Of a stretch of DNA of 64,000 nt, positions 35,715-46,311 are shown one piece after another (position 1 is the stretch's first letter; every line of letters begins with the position of its first letter). The DNA comes from Heterotrichella gracilis (taxonomy: Eukaryota > Sar > Xanthophyceae > Tribonematales > Xanthonemataceae). The position numbers and the translations under genes are program-made. The notes beneath the pieces were generated by a model that saw nothing but the letters and a program-made list of their open reading frames with translations, was not told where the DNA came from and made no database searches. The DNA lies in assembly GCA_032358255.1 (NCBI GenBank), contig JAULBX010000002.1, forward strand, positions 310,001-374,000, in the 5' to 3' direction.

Positions 35715-36821
35715 TATTTTATAGTTTGCCAGCTTCAAAACTTCTTTTGCAATTATATTGGCAGAATTTAAAAAAGCCAGTTGTTTCATATTTGTTTTTA
35801 ATGTCTTCTGTTCAGTTGTGTTATTTACTAATTGGATCGCACGATCAACCAACATTTTTGTTGCTTCTGTATCTTTTACCAAAATGGCGGCGTTCTTATT
35901 TACCAAAGCCATAGCATTTTTTGTTTGATGATCTTCTGCCGCTGTTGGCAATGGAACTAAAAGGCAAGGTTTTTGCACGATACACAATTCTGAAATTGCA
36001 CCCGCTCCCGCTCTTGAAATAACTACATCCGCAAAAGCATATGCCAAGTCCATACGCGAAATAAAATCTACCGCTGTAATATTTTTATTTTCAAAACCTT
36101 TTGTTTGTTGTTTAGCAGTTTCAAAATAAATTTTACCGGTTTGCCAAACCAGTTGGATATCCTTATCTGCAAATTTTTGCAGACCGCCACCAATTGCTTC
36201 GTTAATGGCTTTCGCGCCTAAACTTCCGCCAACAACCAAAACTGTTCTTTTATTTGGATCTAATTTAAAAAACGAGAAAGCTTCGTTTCGTTTTTCATCT
36301 ATGTTTGAAATATCTTGTCGGACTGGATTTCCCGTGAGCATTATTTTTTCTTTCGGAAAGAATTTTTCCATTCCTTCATAAGCCACACAGATCTTATTTA
36401 CTTTTTTAGAGAGAATTTTATTGGTAATGCCCGCGTAAGAATTTTGTTCTTGTATCAAAGCCGGAATACCCTTACCTGTTGCCGCTCTTAATAATGGTCC
36501 ACTGGCATAACCACCGGTGCCCACAACCACGTCAGGCCTAAAATCGTTCAATATTTTTCTTGTCTTTAATAAACTTTTAATAATCAGAAAAGGCAATTTA
36601 AAATTTGAAAGCGTGAATTTTCTTTGCAAACCTGCAATTGGAACGCCAATGATCTTATAACCTGAGGCCGGAACTTTTTCCATTTCCATTTTGCCTATGG
36701 CACCTACAAATAAAATTTCTGCAGTTGGAACTATTTTTTTTATTTCGTTCGCTATGGCAACTGCGGGAAAAATATGTCCGCCTGTACCACCCCCGCTCAA
36801 TATGACCTTAAGCTGTTTCAA
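35712..36821 (-). CDS. murG: Undecaprenyl-PP-MurNAc-pentapeptide GlcNAc transferase MurG
   Basis: A GT28 glycosyltransferase of 369 residues that converts lipid I to lipid II on the inner face of the membrane. It has the N-terminal glycine loop VILSGGGTGGHIFPAVAIA, the acceptor-side region VVGTGGYASGPLLRAATGKGIP and the donor-binding RAGAGAISELCIVQKPCLLVPLP with DHQTKNA. It overlaps the 3' end of ftsW by 14 bases, so the two are coupled. Confidence 0.97.
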   Translation of the reverse strand: MKQLKVILSGGGTGGHIFPAVAIANEIKKIVPTAEILFVGAIGKMEMEKVPASGYKIIGVPIAGLQRKFTLSNFKLPFLIIKSLLKTRKILNDFRPDVVVGTGGYASGPLLRAATGKGIPALIQEQNSYAGITNKILSKKVNKICVAYEGMEKFFPKEKIMLTGNPVRQDISNIDEKRNEAFSFFKLDPNKRTVLVVGGSLGAKAINEAIGGGLQKFADKDIQLVWQTGKIYFETAKQQTKGFENKNITAVDFISRMDLAYAFADVVISRAGAGAISELCIVQKPCLLVPLPTAAEDHQTKNAMALVNKNAAILVKDTEATKMLVDRAIQLVNNTTEQKTLKTNMKQLAFLNSANIIAKEVLKLANYKI

Positions 36822-37962
36822 GTTTTTCTTCAGATTTGTCTTCTACACTTCTGCTTACGCTTAAAATTATTCCAATTGCTATCATGGTAAACCAAATAGA
36901 AGTTCCACCCATACTTATAAGTGGCAAAGGCTGTCCGGTTACAGGAAATAAATTTACCGCTACCGCCATATTTACCAATGCCTGAAACACCAGGCTAAAA
37001 GAAAGTCCAACCGCAACAAACGAACCGAAAGGTTTATCGTTATCACGTAAAATTTTTATACCTCTATATAAGAGTATCATATATAAGAACAATAAACCAA
37101 AACCGGTCAAAAGTCCATATTCTTCAATAATAATAGCATAAATAAAATCGGAAGATGCCTGCGGCAAAAATGCACGCTGCGTGCTATTACCCGGGCCCTT
37201 GCCAATAACACCGCCGGTAGCAATTGCAATTTTTGCCTGCTCGCTTTGGTAATTACTTTTTGTATCGCCACTTGAAAAACTTTCTATCCTTGTTTTCCAA
37301 GTTGTACCACGTCCACCGGGAATACTTTCCGGCAATAACATGATCCAGGTAAAAAGTAAGGCTGCCGCCAAAGTACAGATACCTAAGATCTTTAAAATTA
37401 TTTTAATGTTAATGCCTCCAACAAACATTAAGATCAAACAATTAAAAAATAACAAAGCCGCTGTAGAAAAATTAGCGGGTAAAATTAAAACGCAAATTAA
37501 AACTATTGGAAGAAGCAAATGTTTTAAGACAGATTTAAAATCTACCAGCTCTTTTGCTTTGAGCGTTAAAACACGCGCCACATAGATCAGCAACATTAAT
37601 TTTGCAATATCTGATGATTGAAAGGTTAAACCAAGACCGGGAACTTCTAACCAACGCGAAGCTTCACCGGCACTAACACCTTTCAATAATGTGTAAATTA
37701 AAAGAGGAACAGATAAAATAAAACCAATTTGTGCCACTTTTGAAAATATAGTGTATTTAATTTTATGGAACAGGTAAGCAATTCCAAACCCCAACGCAAT
37801 AATTACAAAATGTTTAAATAAATAATATTCGGTATTGCCTTGCTTAAATTTATGCGCAAGTGTTACAACCGCACTGTAAACTACCAAAACAGATAGTAGC
37901 GACAATAAGAACATTATTGCCCAAATAACCTTGTCGCCTTTTAAATAGTTAAACAGTTTCAT
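36808..37962 (-). CDS. ftsW: Septal peptidoglycan glycosyltransferase FtsW
   Basis: A SEDS-family membrane protein of 384 residues with about ten membrane segments. It polymerises lipid II at the septum with its partner transpeptidase FtsI. The conserved loop SEQAKIAIATGGVIGKGPGNSTQRAFLPQASSDFIYA region and the ending PLISMGGTSIWF are SEDS signatures, including the loop aspartate in SSDFIYAII. A 155-bp gap without a recognisable gene separates it from murD. Confidence 0.96.
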   Translation of the reverse strand: MKLFNYLKGDKVIWAIMFLLSLLSVLVVYSAVVTLAHKFKQGNTEYYLFKHFVIIALGFGIAYLFHKIKYTIFSKVAQIGFILSVPLLIYTLLKGVSAGEASRWLEVPGLGLTFQSSDIAKLMLLIYVARVLTLKAKELVDFKSVLKHLLLPIVLICVLILPANFSTAALLFFNCLILMFVGGINIKIILKILGICTLAAALLFTWIMLLPESIPGGRGTTWKTRIESFSSGDTKSNYQSEQAKIAIATGGVIGKGPGNSTQRAFLPQASSDFIYAIIIEEYGLLTGFGLLFLYMILLYRGIKILRDNDKPFGSFVAVGLSFSLVFQALVNMAVAVNLFPVTGQPLPLISMGGTSIWFTMIAIGIILSVSRSVEDKSEEKLETA

Positions 37963-38117
37963 TTTTTATTTAATTTATATGATAATTCACATCAAAATTT
38001 CTGAAAATTTAAAGCGCATTATCCATTAACAAATGAGGATCATTTATTTTAGCAGAGGCTAATGTAAATTATTTGCAAACGGAAACTTTAAATCAGAAAC
38101 CTGATCTGAAATTTTTA

Positions 38118-39464
38118 TTACAAACCCTTTACTGCACGTTTAAATTGCATCCCTCTGTCTTCGTAGTTCTGAAACAGGTCAAAACTTGCGCAGGCAGGAG
38201 ACAATAAAACCACGTCGCCTTTTTTACCGATCTTGTATGAAGCAGCAACTGCATCATTTGCATTGTCAGTTTCAACAATTAATTCTACGGCATCTTTAAA
38301 TGCAGCAACAATTTTTTTGTTGTCTTTACCTAAGCAAACAATTGCTTTTACTTTTTCCTTTACAAGGTCGAACAACTCGTCGTAGTTGTTTCCTTTGTCT
38401 TGTCCGCCGCAGATCCAAACTACAGGTTTCTGCATGCTTTCAAGTGCATACCAAGTTGAGTTTACATTGGTTGCTTTTGAATCGTTTATAAATTCGATGC
38501 CATTGATAGTGGCAATAAATTCTAAACGGTGTTCGATGTTTTGAAAATCCTGTAAGGATTCCCTGATGATCTCTTTTCGCACATCAACGATGCGGGTGGC
38601 AAGCGATGCCGCCATGCTGTTGTAAACATTGTGTTTACCCTGGAGTGCTAGTTCTTCAATTGTCATAGTTAAGGGTTGTTGGTTTGGTTTATAATTAAGG
38701 GTTATTTGGTTTTCGGTTAAAAATGCGCCGGGGCCATCAATTGGTTTTTTGATACTGAATGGAACGAGCTCGGCTGCAAATTGATGCTCTTGCATATACG
38801 CCTGAATGGTTAGGTCATCTGCGCAATATACAAAAGCGTCTTTTTTACTTTGGTTTTGAGTAATTCTGAATTTTGATGCTACATAATTTTCAAATTTATA
38901 ATCGTACCTGTCTAAATGATCTGGTGTAATATTTAAAAGCACGGCTATGTCGGCTTTAAAATCAAACATGCCATCCAGCTGGAAGCTGCTTAATTCTAAA
39001 ACATAGTAGTCGAAATTCTCACGAGCTACCTGCAAGGCGAAACTTTTCCCTACGTTTCCCCCTAGACCAACGTTATAGCCTGCTTTTTTTAATATGTGAT
39101 ACGTTAACAAAGTTGTTGTTGTTTTACCGTTTGAACCGGTAATACATATTTTTTTTGCATTTGTATATCTTCCGGCAAACTCAATTTCTGATACTACGGG
39201 AATTTTTTTTGCCAATAATTTCTGAACCATTTCTGCTTTATCAGGAATACCCGGACTCTTGATCACCTCATGAGCGTTCAATATCTTTTCTTCAGTATGT
39301 ATTCCTTCTTCAAACAAAATATTCTCTTCTATTAGTTGTTCTTTATACTTTTCTTTTATCAAAGACTTGTCACTTACAAAAACGTCGAAACCTTTTTGTT
39401 TAGCGAGTATTGCACTTCCTACTCCACTCTCTCCACTACCAAGTATCACAATGCGTTTACCCAC
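38118..39464 (-). CDS. murD: UDP-MurNAc-L-Ala--D-glutamate ligase MurD
   Basis: A Mur ligase of 448 residues that adds D-Glu. The N-terminal VILGSGESGVGSAILAKQKG loop, the ATP loop ICITGSNGKTTTTLL near residue 110, ELSSFQLDG and the DHLDRYD and NDSKATNVNSTWYALE motifs identify MurD specifically. mraY ends one base before its start, so there is no spacer. Confidence 0.97.
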   Translation of the reverse strand: MGKRIVILGSGESGVGSAILAKQKGFDVFVSDKSLIKEKYKEQLIEENILFEEGIHTEEKILNAHEVIKSPGIPDKAEMVQKLLAKKIPVVSEIEFAGRYTNAKKICITGSNGKTTTTLLTYHILKKAGYNVGLGGNVGKSFALQVARENFDYYVLELSSFQLDGMFDFKADIAVLLNITPDHLDRYDYKFENYVASKFRITQNQSKKDAFVYCADDLTIQAYMQEHQFAAELVPFSIKKPIDGPGAFLTENQITLNYKPNQQPLTMTIEELALQGKHNVYNSMAASLATRIVDVRKEIIRESLQDFQNIEHRLEFIATINGIEFINDSKATNVNSTWYALESMQKPVVWICGGQDKGNNYDELFDLVKEKVKAIVCLGKDNKKIVAAFKDAVELIVETDNANDAVAASYKIGKKGDVVLLSPACASFDLFQNYEDRGMQFKRAVKGL

Positions 39465-40727
39465 CTATCTTAATTTCAGGGTTACGAATGTTAATACAGC
39501 CAACATAATTCCTATAATAAAAAACCGCATAACAATTTTCGATTCGTGGAAACCAACTTTTTGATAGTGATGATGAAGCGGTGCCATTTTAAATAAGCGA
39601 TGTGTTTGTGCAAACTCCAGACCTTTTCGTTTTTTCTGATATTTGAAATAAACAACTTGTAGTATCACTGAAATATTTTCCACTAAAAAGACACCGCATA
39701 AGATCGGGATCAATAATTCTTTACGAATAGCAATGGCATACACAGCTATAATTCCACCAATTGCAAGGCTTCCTGTATCGCCCATAAATACTTGGGCAGG
39801 ATATGAGTTGTACCACAAGAAACCAACGCAAGCGCCAATAAAAGCCGCCATAAATACCACAAGTTCCCCGGAGTTGGGTATGTACATGATGTTGAGATAA
39901 TCAGCAAAAACGGTGTTTCCTGAAACATAAGCAAGAATACCTAACACCACACCAATGATCGCACTTGTGCCGGCAGCTAAACCATCAATACCATCTGTAA
40001 TGTTTGCACCGTTTGAAACTGCCGTAACAACAAGTATTACCATTGGAATAAATATTATCCAGCCATACTTAGCACAGTCTGTACATAACCATGAAATAAA
40101 ACTACCATAATCCAATTCGTTATTTTTAAAGAACGGTATTGTTGTTTTTAAAGTTTTAATTGGTGTTTCAGCATATTTTGGTGCACTCAATTTTTTCTCT
40201 GTATTAGTTGAAATAGTAGCGATGTCACTTGACGTTGAAGTAACACGTTCCTTAATTACAACATCAGGATGAAAATAAAATACGCAGCCAACAATTAGGC
40301 CGATGCCAATTTGTCCAACAATTTTAAATTTACCTTTTAAACCTTCTTTATTTTTTTTGAAAACCTTAATGTAATCATCTAAAAAGCCAATACCGCCTAA
40401 CCACACCGTGGAAATAAGCATTAACACGATGTATACATTTAATACTTTTGCGAATAATAATGTTGGAATAATAATGGCAGCAATAATTATTAAACCACCC
40501 ATGGTTGGTGTACCACTTTTTTGTGTTTGTCCTTCTAAACCCAATTCACGAATGGTTTCGCCAATTTGTTTTTTACGAATATAGTTAATGATGCGTTTAC
40601 CAAAAATTAAAGAGATGATCAAAGATGTAATTAAAGCCAAAGCAGCTCGGAAGGAAATATACTGGAATACTCCTGCTCCCGGGAAATCGAACGCTCTATC
40701 TAAAAATTGAAAGAAATAATATAACAT
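39465..40727 (-). CDS. mraY: Phospho-MurNAc-pentapeptide transferase MraY
   Basis: A polytopic membrane enzyme of 420 residues that forms lipid I from UDP-MurNAc-pentapeptide and undecaprenyl phosphate. It shows [32 protein letters not shown] (catalytic DD), [15 protein letters not shown] and the histidine-rich [11 protein letters not shown] loop. It is longer than the roughly 360-residue Proteobacterial enzyme. The extra residues sit at about 175-235, between membrane segments, a pattern I associate with Bacteroidota MraY. It starts one base after the murE stop. Confidence 0.97.
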   Translation of the reverse strand: MLYYFFQFLDRAFDFPGAGVFQYISFRAALALITSLIISLIFGKRIINYIRKKQIGETIRELGLEGQTQKSGTPTMGGLIIIAAIIIPTLLFAKVLNVYIVLMLISTVWLGGIGFLDDYIKVFKKNKEGLKGKFKIVGQIGIGLIVGCVFYFHPDVVIKERVTSTSSDIATISTNTEKKLSAPKYAETPIKTLKTTIPFFKNNELDYGSFISWLCTDCAKYGWIIFIPMVILVVTAVSNGANITDGIDGLAAGTSAIIGVVLGILAYVSGNTVFADYLNIMYIPNSGELVVFMAAFIGACVGFLWYNSYPAQVFMGDTGSLAIGGIIAVYAIAIRKELLIPILCGVFLVENISVILQVVYFKYQKKRKGLEFAQTHRLFKMAPLHHHYQKVGFHESKIVMRFFIIGIMLAVLTFVTLKLR

Positions 40728-40728
40728 C

Positions 40729-42192
40729 TTATATGTCCAGTATTTTTATTGTTTCTCTAAAAATTTCAAAATCATCAAATGGTTGTTTCACACCATTTAT
40801 TTCCTGATACTTTTCGTGCCCTTTACCGGCTATCAAAATAATATCGCCTGCATTACTTAAACTGCAAGCTGTTTTAATTGCTTCTTTTCTATCTGTTATC
40901 CTCAATGTTTTTTTCGCGTCAACCGGATTAACACCTTTTTGCATTTGATCTAATATTGCTTCAGGGTCTTCGCTACGCGGGTTATCTGAAGTAAGAATAA
41001 CTTTATTACTATACTCGCAGGCAATTGCTGCCATTACCGGACGCTTCGCCGAATCTCTATCGCCGCCACAACCAACAAGAGTAATAACCTGCTCATTGCC
41101 TGTTCTAAGATCCTTAATAGTTTCTAAAACATTTTTTAACGCATCGGGTGTATGAGCATAATCTATAATACCAATAACTCCCTTGGGTGATTTGATATAT
41201 TGAAAACGTCCTTCAACAGAATTAAGATTGCTTAATGCTGTTAATACATTTGTTTTATTTTGCTTTAATAATATTGCTGTCGCATAAACCGCCAATACAT
41301 TATAGGCGTTAAATGTTCCTATCAGTTTTACCCACACCTCAACGTTATCAATATTCAATAATAAACCATTCAATTGGTTTTCGAGGATCTTACATTTAAA
41401 ATCTGCTATGGTTTGCAAACTATAGGTATGCTTTTGTGCTTTTGTATTTTGAAGCATTACCATTCCATTGCGGTCGTCACGATTTACCAATGCAAATGCA
41501 TTATTTGGCAGCTGATCAAAAAATCCTTTTTTAGCTTTTATATATTCGTCAAATGTTTTGTGATAATCCAAATGATCGTGTGTGATATTACTGAAAATTG
41601 CTCCACTAAAACTCAACCCGGTTATGCGGTGTTGTGCGACAGCATGAGAGCTCACTTCCATGAATACATATTCACAGCCCTGTGCATACATAGCCGTCAA
41701 TAATTCATTTAGTGCTAAAGCATCAGGCGTTGTGTGTGTTGCAGGAATTACTGTATTATTTATTTTATTTTCTACCGTTGAAATTAATCCAACCGAATAA
41801 CCTAATGACTTAAATAAATTAAATAATAAGGTAACGGTTGTTGTTTTGCCATTTGTGCCTGTAATACCAACCAGCTTTAATTTCTCTGAAGGATTATCAA
41901 AAAAGTTACATGCAATTATGCCTAATGCGTAAGAAGAGTCTGTTACTTTAACATAAGTTACGTTCTCGCTTTTAGTCGTAGGTAGCTCTTCGCAAACAAT
42001 TGCGATGGCGCCACTTTCTATTGCTTTGGCAATAAACTCATGTCCATCAACCGCAGTTCCTTTTGTTGCAACAAATAAAGAATCCTTTTTAACTTTCCTC
42101 GAGTCAAATGTAACCGAAGAAATAGCCATGTGTGTAGAGCCGATTATTTCTTCGAGCCTTACTTTATATATGATATCGCTTAACAGTTTCAT
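40729..42192 (-). CDS. murE: UDP-MurNAc-tripeptide synthetase MurE
   Basis: A Mur ligase of 487 residues that adds the third stem-peptide amino acid. ATP loop [29 protein letters not shown] and [13 protein letters not shown] are present. The specificity motif reads DNPR ([14 protein letters not shown]), which in characterised MurE enzymes goes with meso-diaminopimelate rather than L-lysine. The organism is therefore predicted to have mDAP-type peptidoglycan. The start overlaps the ftsI stop by four bases (ATGA). Confidence 0.97.
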   Translation of the reverse strand: MKLLSDIIYKVRLEEIIGSTHMAISSVTFDSRKVKKDSLFVATKGTAVDGHEFIAKAIESGAIAIVCEELPTTKSENVTYVKVTDSSYALGIIACNFFDNPSEKLKLVGITGTNGKTTTVTLLFNLFKSLGYSVGLISTVENKINNTVIPATHTTPDALALNELLTAMYAQGCEYVFMEVSSHAVAQHRITGLSFSGAIFSNITHDHLDYHKTFDEYIKAKKGFFDQLPNNAFALVNRDDRNGMVMLQNTKAQKHTYSLQTIADFKCKILENQLNGLLLNIDNVEVWVKLIGTFNAYNVLAVYATAILLKQNKTNVLTALSNLNSVEGRFQYIKSPKGVIGIIDYAHTPDALKNVLETIKDLRTGNEQVITLVGCGGDRDSAKRPVMAAIACEYSNKVILTSDNPRSEDPEAILDQMQKGVNPVDAKKTLRITDRKEAIKTACSLSNAGDIILIAGKGHEKYQEINGVKQPFDDFEIFRETIKILDI

Positions 42193-44333
42193 ATTAACGT
42201 GAGTACTATTTTATTGCCTTTATTAAATTTTTGCCCCGCTTCAATACTTTGTTTTTGAACAGAGCCAAAACCTTGTAACTGAACATGCACGCCTTTATTC
42301 TCGAGTAAGAATAACGCATCCTTTGCAGAGAGGCCATGAAGGTCTGGCATAATGCCTTTCCTTAACTGGCTTTCAATATTATTTTCAGATAAAATTATTT
42401 TGGTTGAATCATTTGTATTTCGTTTCACAAAGTTTTCGTTTTCCACTCTGGAAGCAGGAAGAGAAAAACTTTTTGTGATAGAATTGATCTCATTACCTTT
42501 TGTTGTAATAACACTAGGCACTTTAGTGATCAGATCTTTTTTATCATTAATAGGTTGAATAAAATCCAAACTTCCTGAATAAACTTTTTCTGCGATCTCT
42601 TTAAATACCGGGCCGGCAACTGCGGCTGCATAATATACACCGTTGCTTGGAGAATTGATAACCACTATACAAGAGTATAAAGGATTCTCTGCCGGAAAAT
42701 AACCTACAAAAGATGCTTGATAATTACGATCACCTACGTCACCATAAGCAGATTTACCTTTTACTTTTTTAGCGCCCGTTTTGGCAATTTGGGCTGTACC
42801 TGTTTTACCGCCAACTTTAAATGCGGTAATATTTAAAGTTTTACCCGAACCGTTTTGCACAACACCCTCCAATAATTTTTTTGCTTTTGTAATAGTTTCT
42901 TTTTTTACGATCTGCTCTTCTAATATTTCTGTGCCAAAAGTTTTCACAACAACACCGTTACGTTTAATTTCTTTTACGAAACGTGGTTTTACCATTTTGC
43001 CATCGTTAGCTACTGCATTGTAAAGCGTTAAGGTTTGTAATGGCGTAATTAAACTTTCGTAACCATAACTTAATTGTGGCAAAGTAACCCCCGACCAAAA
43101 TTTAGTCTTCGTTTGCGGGATCATTCCTTTTCCTTCTCCGGGAATTGATAATCCTAATTTTTCGTTTAAGTGAAAAGAATTTAATTTATTCGCAAACTGT
43201 TGTGGGTTTTTAGAATAATACTTTGTAATTATCTTACTTACACCAACGTTAGAAGAAGTTTCAAATACACGCTGCACCGTCAACGTTGGCGATTCAGGCG
43301 CGTGCGAATCTTTCACTTTTTTGTCAAAGTACATACACTCACCATTACCTACAGCCACTTTTTCATCAAGACTTATATTATACTCATCAATTACTGCAAG
43401 CATAGAAGCCAATTTAAATGTTGAGCCTGGTTCAGTAGGATAACCAATTGCATAATTAAAACTCTCATTATAACTATTTGTATCCCTGGTACTTTTTGTA
43501 AGATTAACAATTGCTTTTATAGCGCCTGTTTTTACTTCCATTAAAATAGCACAACCATGTGACGCCTCATTTTTTATCAACGAGCGCATCAAAGCTTGTT
43601 GGGCAACGTCCTGAATATTTATGTCAATAGTTGTGTAAAGATCGCTTCCGTCTTTTGGCTCAACCTCGTTCTCATCGTTTATCGGACGCCACACGCCACC
43701 AGCAATTTGCTGCATTAAACGTTTTCCGCTGATACCACTTAAGATGCTGTCAAAAGCGCCTTCCAAACCAACCGGTTTAATGCCCGGTCTTGCCATACCA
43801 ATAGTTCTGCCCGCAAGCATTTGAAAAGGGCGTTCGCGACGATTCGTTTGCAATGTTACCAAACCACCTTTTCTACCTTTTCTAAAAATTGGAAAGGTTT
43901 TTAATAATTGAAGATCTTTATACGACACGTTGCGTTGAAGTAAAACATAACGGTCGCTGTTCTTTCTTGCGTTGTTAAGAATCTTTAAATATTCCCGTTC
44001 ACTCTTATCTCCAAATAAATTACTTAATAATAAAGAAAGCGAATCGCGGTTAGCTTTGTAAATTTTTTCAGTAATACCCGGCGCATTAATATCAACAGCT
44101 ATCTCATAATAAGGCAATGAAGTAGCAAGTAAAGCGCCGTTAGCATCGAAGATATTTCCACGTACGGCTTCAACAGAATCTAACTTGGTTGTAAATGCTT
44201 CTGCTTTATCTCGCCATTGCTGCCCTTGCACAAATTGAATAATACAGATACGGTACAATATGCCAAGAGCGAACACACACATAAAAATGTATATGAGATA
44301 AGTGCGTGAAAGAATATTTTTTTTCTCGTTCAA
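42189..44333 (-). CDS. ftsI: Septal transpeptidase FtsI (PBP3) with a PASTA domain
   Basis: A class B penicillin-binding protein of 714 residues that cross-links septal peptidoglycan in the periplasm. One N-terminal membrane anchor (YLIYIFMCVFALGILYRI) is followed by the dimerisation domain and the transpeptidase. The catalytic motifs are STFK (SxxK, in EPGSTFKLASML), SSN and KTGTAQ. Residues about 650-714 form one PASTA module (MPDLHGLSAKDALFLLENKG) that may bind muropeptides or lipid II. ftsL stops two bases upstream. Confidence 0.97.
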   Translation of the reverse strand: MNEKKNILSRTYLIYIFMCVFALGILYRICIIQFVQGQQWRDKAEAFTTKLDSVEAVRGNIFDANGALLATSLPYYEIAVDINAPGITEKIYKANRDSLSLLLSNLFGDKSEREYLKILNNARKNSDRYVLLQRNVSYKDLQLLKTFPIFRKGRKGGLVTLQTNRRERPFQMLAGRTIGMARPGIKPVGLEGAFDSILSGISGKRLMQQIAGGVWRPINDENEVEPKDGSDLYTTIDINIQDVAQQALMRSLIKNEASHGCAILMEVKTGAIKAIVNLTKSTRDTNSYNESFNYAIGYPTEPGSTFKLASMLAVIDEYNISLDEKVAVGNGECMYFDKKVKDSHAPESPTLTVQRVFETSSNVGVSKIITKYYSKNPQQFANKLNSFHLNEKLGLSIPGEGKGMIPQTKTKFWSGVTLPQLSYGYESLITPLQTLTLYNAVANDGKMVKPRFVKEIKRNGVVVKTFGTEILEEQIVKKETITKAKKLLEGVVQNGSGKTLNITAFKVGGKTGTAQIAKTGAKKVKGKSAYGDVGDRNYQASFVGYFPAENPLYSCIVVINSPSNGVYYAAAVAGPVFKEIAEKVYSGSLDFIQPINDKKDLITKVPSVITTKGNEINSITKSFSLPASRVENENFVKRNTNDSTKIILSENNIESQLRKGIMPDLHGLSAKDALFLLENKGVHVQLQGFGSVQKQSIEAGQKFNKGNKIVLTLI

Positions 44334-44335
44334 AA

Positions 44336-44794
44336 TTATTTACCTGCTTTATATAATTGTATGCTATCTACTTTAATTTTAATTGGGGGAACTACCGGTT
44401 CTTTTAATCCCAGTTTTTCTGCTGCTTTTGCAACCTCACTTTGTTTACTCGCAAACATAAGATCGCTTTTAGTAGAAATGTATTCAGACCTTAACTCCTT
44501 TAACTGATTTGAAATTTTATTTACTTCACGAATTTTATCATCAGCATAATAGCCGTTAGCGATATAGAGAATAGCAATGAATGCTAAAAAAATGATAAAA
44601 GGTAAATGCTTTAAAGTTTTATCGTTGGTAAGAAAGGTACCGCTGAAAACTGCTGAGAGGCCTTTACCCAGAACACCTTTTTTGCGAGGCTTAGAAGATT
44701 TTTCGGTCGTTTGGTCGGTCGTTTGATCGACAACAATTTCTTGCTCTATTTCTTCTTGTTCCTTTGTGGGTATTTCTCTGTACTTGTTGGCCAC
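44336..44794 (-). CDS. ftsL: FtsL-like cell division protein
   Basis: A 152-residue bitopic membrane protein. A charged cytoplasmic tail of about 65 residues is followed by one membrane segment (LPFIIFLAFIAILYIANGYY) and a coiled-coil stretch (IREVNKISNQLKELRSEYIS). FtsL proteins are poorly conserved. The call rests on this topology, the KISNQLKELRSEYISTKSDL stretch typical of Bacteroidota FtsL, and position between rsmH and ftsI. The cytoplasmic tail is longer than in E. coli. A 100-bp AT-rich gap separates it from rsmH. Confidence 0.88.
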   Translation of the reverse strand: MANKYREIPTKEQEEIEQEIVVDQTTDQTTEKSSKPRKKGVLGKGLSAVFSGTFLTNDKTLKHLPFIIFLAFIAILYIANGYYADDKIREVNKISNQLKELRSEYISTKSDLMFASKQSEVAKAAEKLGLKEPVVPPIKIKVDSIQLYKAGK

Positions 44795-44894
44795 TATTAT
44801 ATTTATTATTCCGTGTTTTTTATTTCGTGTTTTAGTTTACTTTTTATTTCAGTTTTCCTCGTTTCTAAAACAAGAAACTCGGAACCCGAAATAT

Positions 44895-45806
44895 TTAAAT
44901 TTTTATTGCTACTCTTAATTTGGCGCTACGCGCTCTGGTATTGTTTTTAATTTCTTCTTCACTTGGTAAAATTGGTTTGGATGTTAAATTTTTGAAGATC
45001 TTTTTACTTGTTCCAAAAATCACATCCTTCTCTTCTACCCCATCTACATTGCCCGACCGTATTAAATTCTTTACCAACCTGTCTTCGAGACTGTGGTAAG
45101 AAATAACAACTAATCTTCCGTCACTTTCAAGAATCTCTACACATTGTGTGAGACATTCTTTTAATGCTTCCATCTCCTGGTTCACTTCTATTCGTAAAGC
45201 CTGAAAAACTTTTGCTAAAAATTTATGTTCTTCAAATTTTGGCGTGCAGGATGCGATGGCTTCTTTTAACTCATTTGTTGTTGCAATCTCTTTTTCTTCT
45301 CTCGCTGCGCAAATAACAAAGGCTAAACGGTTGGCGTTATGAATCTCTGCGTAGGTTTTAAAAATGTGAATGAGTTGCTTGTCAGAATATTCGTTCACAA
45401 TTTTTTTTGCTGTTAATGTGTTTTGTTGATTCATGCGCATATCCAACTCTGAGTCGAAACGAATAGAGAAACCGCGTGATGCTTCATCGAATTGATGTGA
45501 TGAAACACCAAGATCGCCAAGGATACCATCTACTTTATTAATGCCATACAATCTCAGGTAATTTTTCAGATGTCTGAAGTTGTGTGGTATCAATGTAAAA
45601 CGTTTATCCTTTAAAGCATTTTTTTGCGCGTCCTCATCCTGGTCAAAAGCAAATAGTTTTCCTTTTTCGTTCAACTGTTTTAGGATATGAGCTGAATGTC
45701 CACCACCACCAAAGGTTAGGTCAACATACACTCCGTCGGGCTTAATGTTTAAATTATCAATACAGGCTTGTAAAAGAACGGGGTTGTGATAAGCATTACT
45801 ACTCAT
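44895..45806 (-). CDS. rsmH: 16S rRNA (cytosine-1402-N4) methyltransferase RsmH
   Basis: A SAM-dependent methyltransferase of about 303 residues acting on the ribosomal P-site region of 16S rRNA. The motif YVDLTFGGGGHSAHIL, the region VDGILGDLGVSSHQFDEASRGFS and the late SYHSLEDRLVKN are the family signatures. Several in-frame ATGs exist (45818, 45815, 45806). The last, just before SSNAYHNPVLL, gives the usual family N-terminus and overlaps the mraZ stop by eight bases. Confidence 0.96.
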   Translation of the reverse strand: MSSNAYHNPVLLQACIDNLNIKPDGVYVDLTFGGGGHSAHILKQLNEKGKLFAFDQDEDAQKNALKDKRFTLIPHNFRHLKNYLRLYGINKVDGILGDLGVSSHQFDEASRGFSIRFDSELDMRMNQQNTLTAKKIVNEYSDKQLIHIFKTYAEIHNANRLAFVICAAREEKEIATTNELKEAIASCTPKFEEHKFLAKVFQALRIEVNQEMEALKECLTQCVEILESDGRLVVISYHSLEDRLVKNLIRSGNVDGVEEKDVIFGTSKKIFKNLTSKPILPSEEEIKNNTRARSAKLRVAIKI

Positions 45807-46269
45807 CGTCACCATCATTAAAATTTATTCCTCCCAACACATCTTCAGCTAATTTTTCAATATTTATTTCCTGGTTCAGGAAGTCTTCGTATAATTTTTT
45901 ATCCCACAACTCTATTACGTTATTACTTCCTAAAACTTTCAGATCTGTTTTTATTTCAGCATAATCTGTTAATGCTTTTGGTAATAATAAACGACCTGTA
46001 TTATCTGCTTCGACATTTGTTGCACCACCGGTAAATCTTCTTACAAATACATCGTTGGCTTTTATCAACCGGTTGAGTTTGCTTAATTTTTTATTTAATC
46101 TTTCCCATTCTTTTAGTGGGTACAAAACCAAACATTTTTGGTGCAGGTTTCGGTTGATCACAAAGCCATTCTCAAAAAACGCCTCCAGCTGCTTCCTTAG
46201 GTCGACAGGAAACATGAAACGCCCTTTTGCGTCCACTTTACAATCGTATTCCCCTATCATACTGGCCAT
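45799..46269 (-). CDS. mraZ: Transcriptional regulator MraZ
   Basis: A 156-residue protein of two AbrB-like SpoVT units: residues about 5-55 (IGEYDCKVDAKGRFMFPVDLRKQL, the DxKGR signature) and about 80-130 (GATNVEADNTGRLLLPKALTDYA). MraZ forms ring oligomers that bind short direct repeats upstream of its own operon, repressing it in E. coli and activating it in mycoplasmas. Matching repeats are visible 43-79 bases upstream, so autoregulation is likely. It is the first gene of the dcw cluster. An ATG nine bases later is also possible. Confidence 0.96.
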   Translation of the reverse strand: MASMIGEYDCKVDAKGRFMFPVDLRKQLEAFFENGFVINRNLHQKCLVLYPLKEWERLNKKLSKLNRLIKANDVFVRRFTGGATNVEADNTGRLLLPKALTDYAEIKTDLKVLGSNNVIELWDKKLYEDFLNQEINIEKLAEDVLGGINFNDGDDE

Positions 46270-46291
46270 TAGTGATTTTATTAGATTGTAG

Positions 46292-46299
46292 CAAAAATA
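46292..46299 (-). promoter_or_regulatory. Candidate dcw promoter -7 box (TATTTTTG)
   Basis: An exact TAnnTTTG match on the minus strand, 22 bases upstream of the mraZ start, implying a leader of roughly 15-20 bases. The first MraZ box lies 12 bases further upstream, where RNA polymerase would sit on the spacer and -33 region. No clear TTTG -33 element is visible. Confidence 0.5.
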
Positions 46300-46311
46300 A
46301 GTATAAAACTT

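Noticed and set aside
37963-38117. Promoter or attenuator between murD and ftsW
   Set aside because: The 155-bp gap has only a weak ATCAG/CTGAT hairpin near the murD stop and no convincing promoter box.
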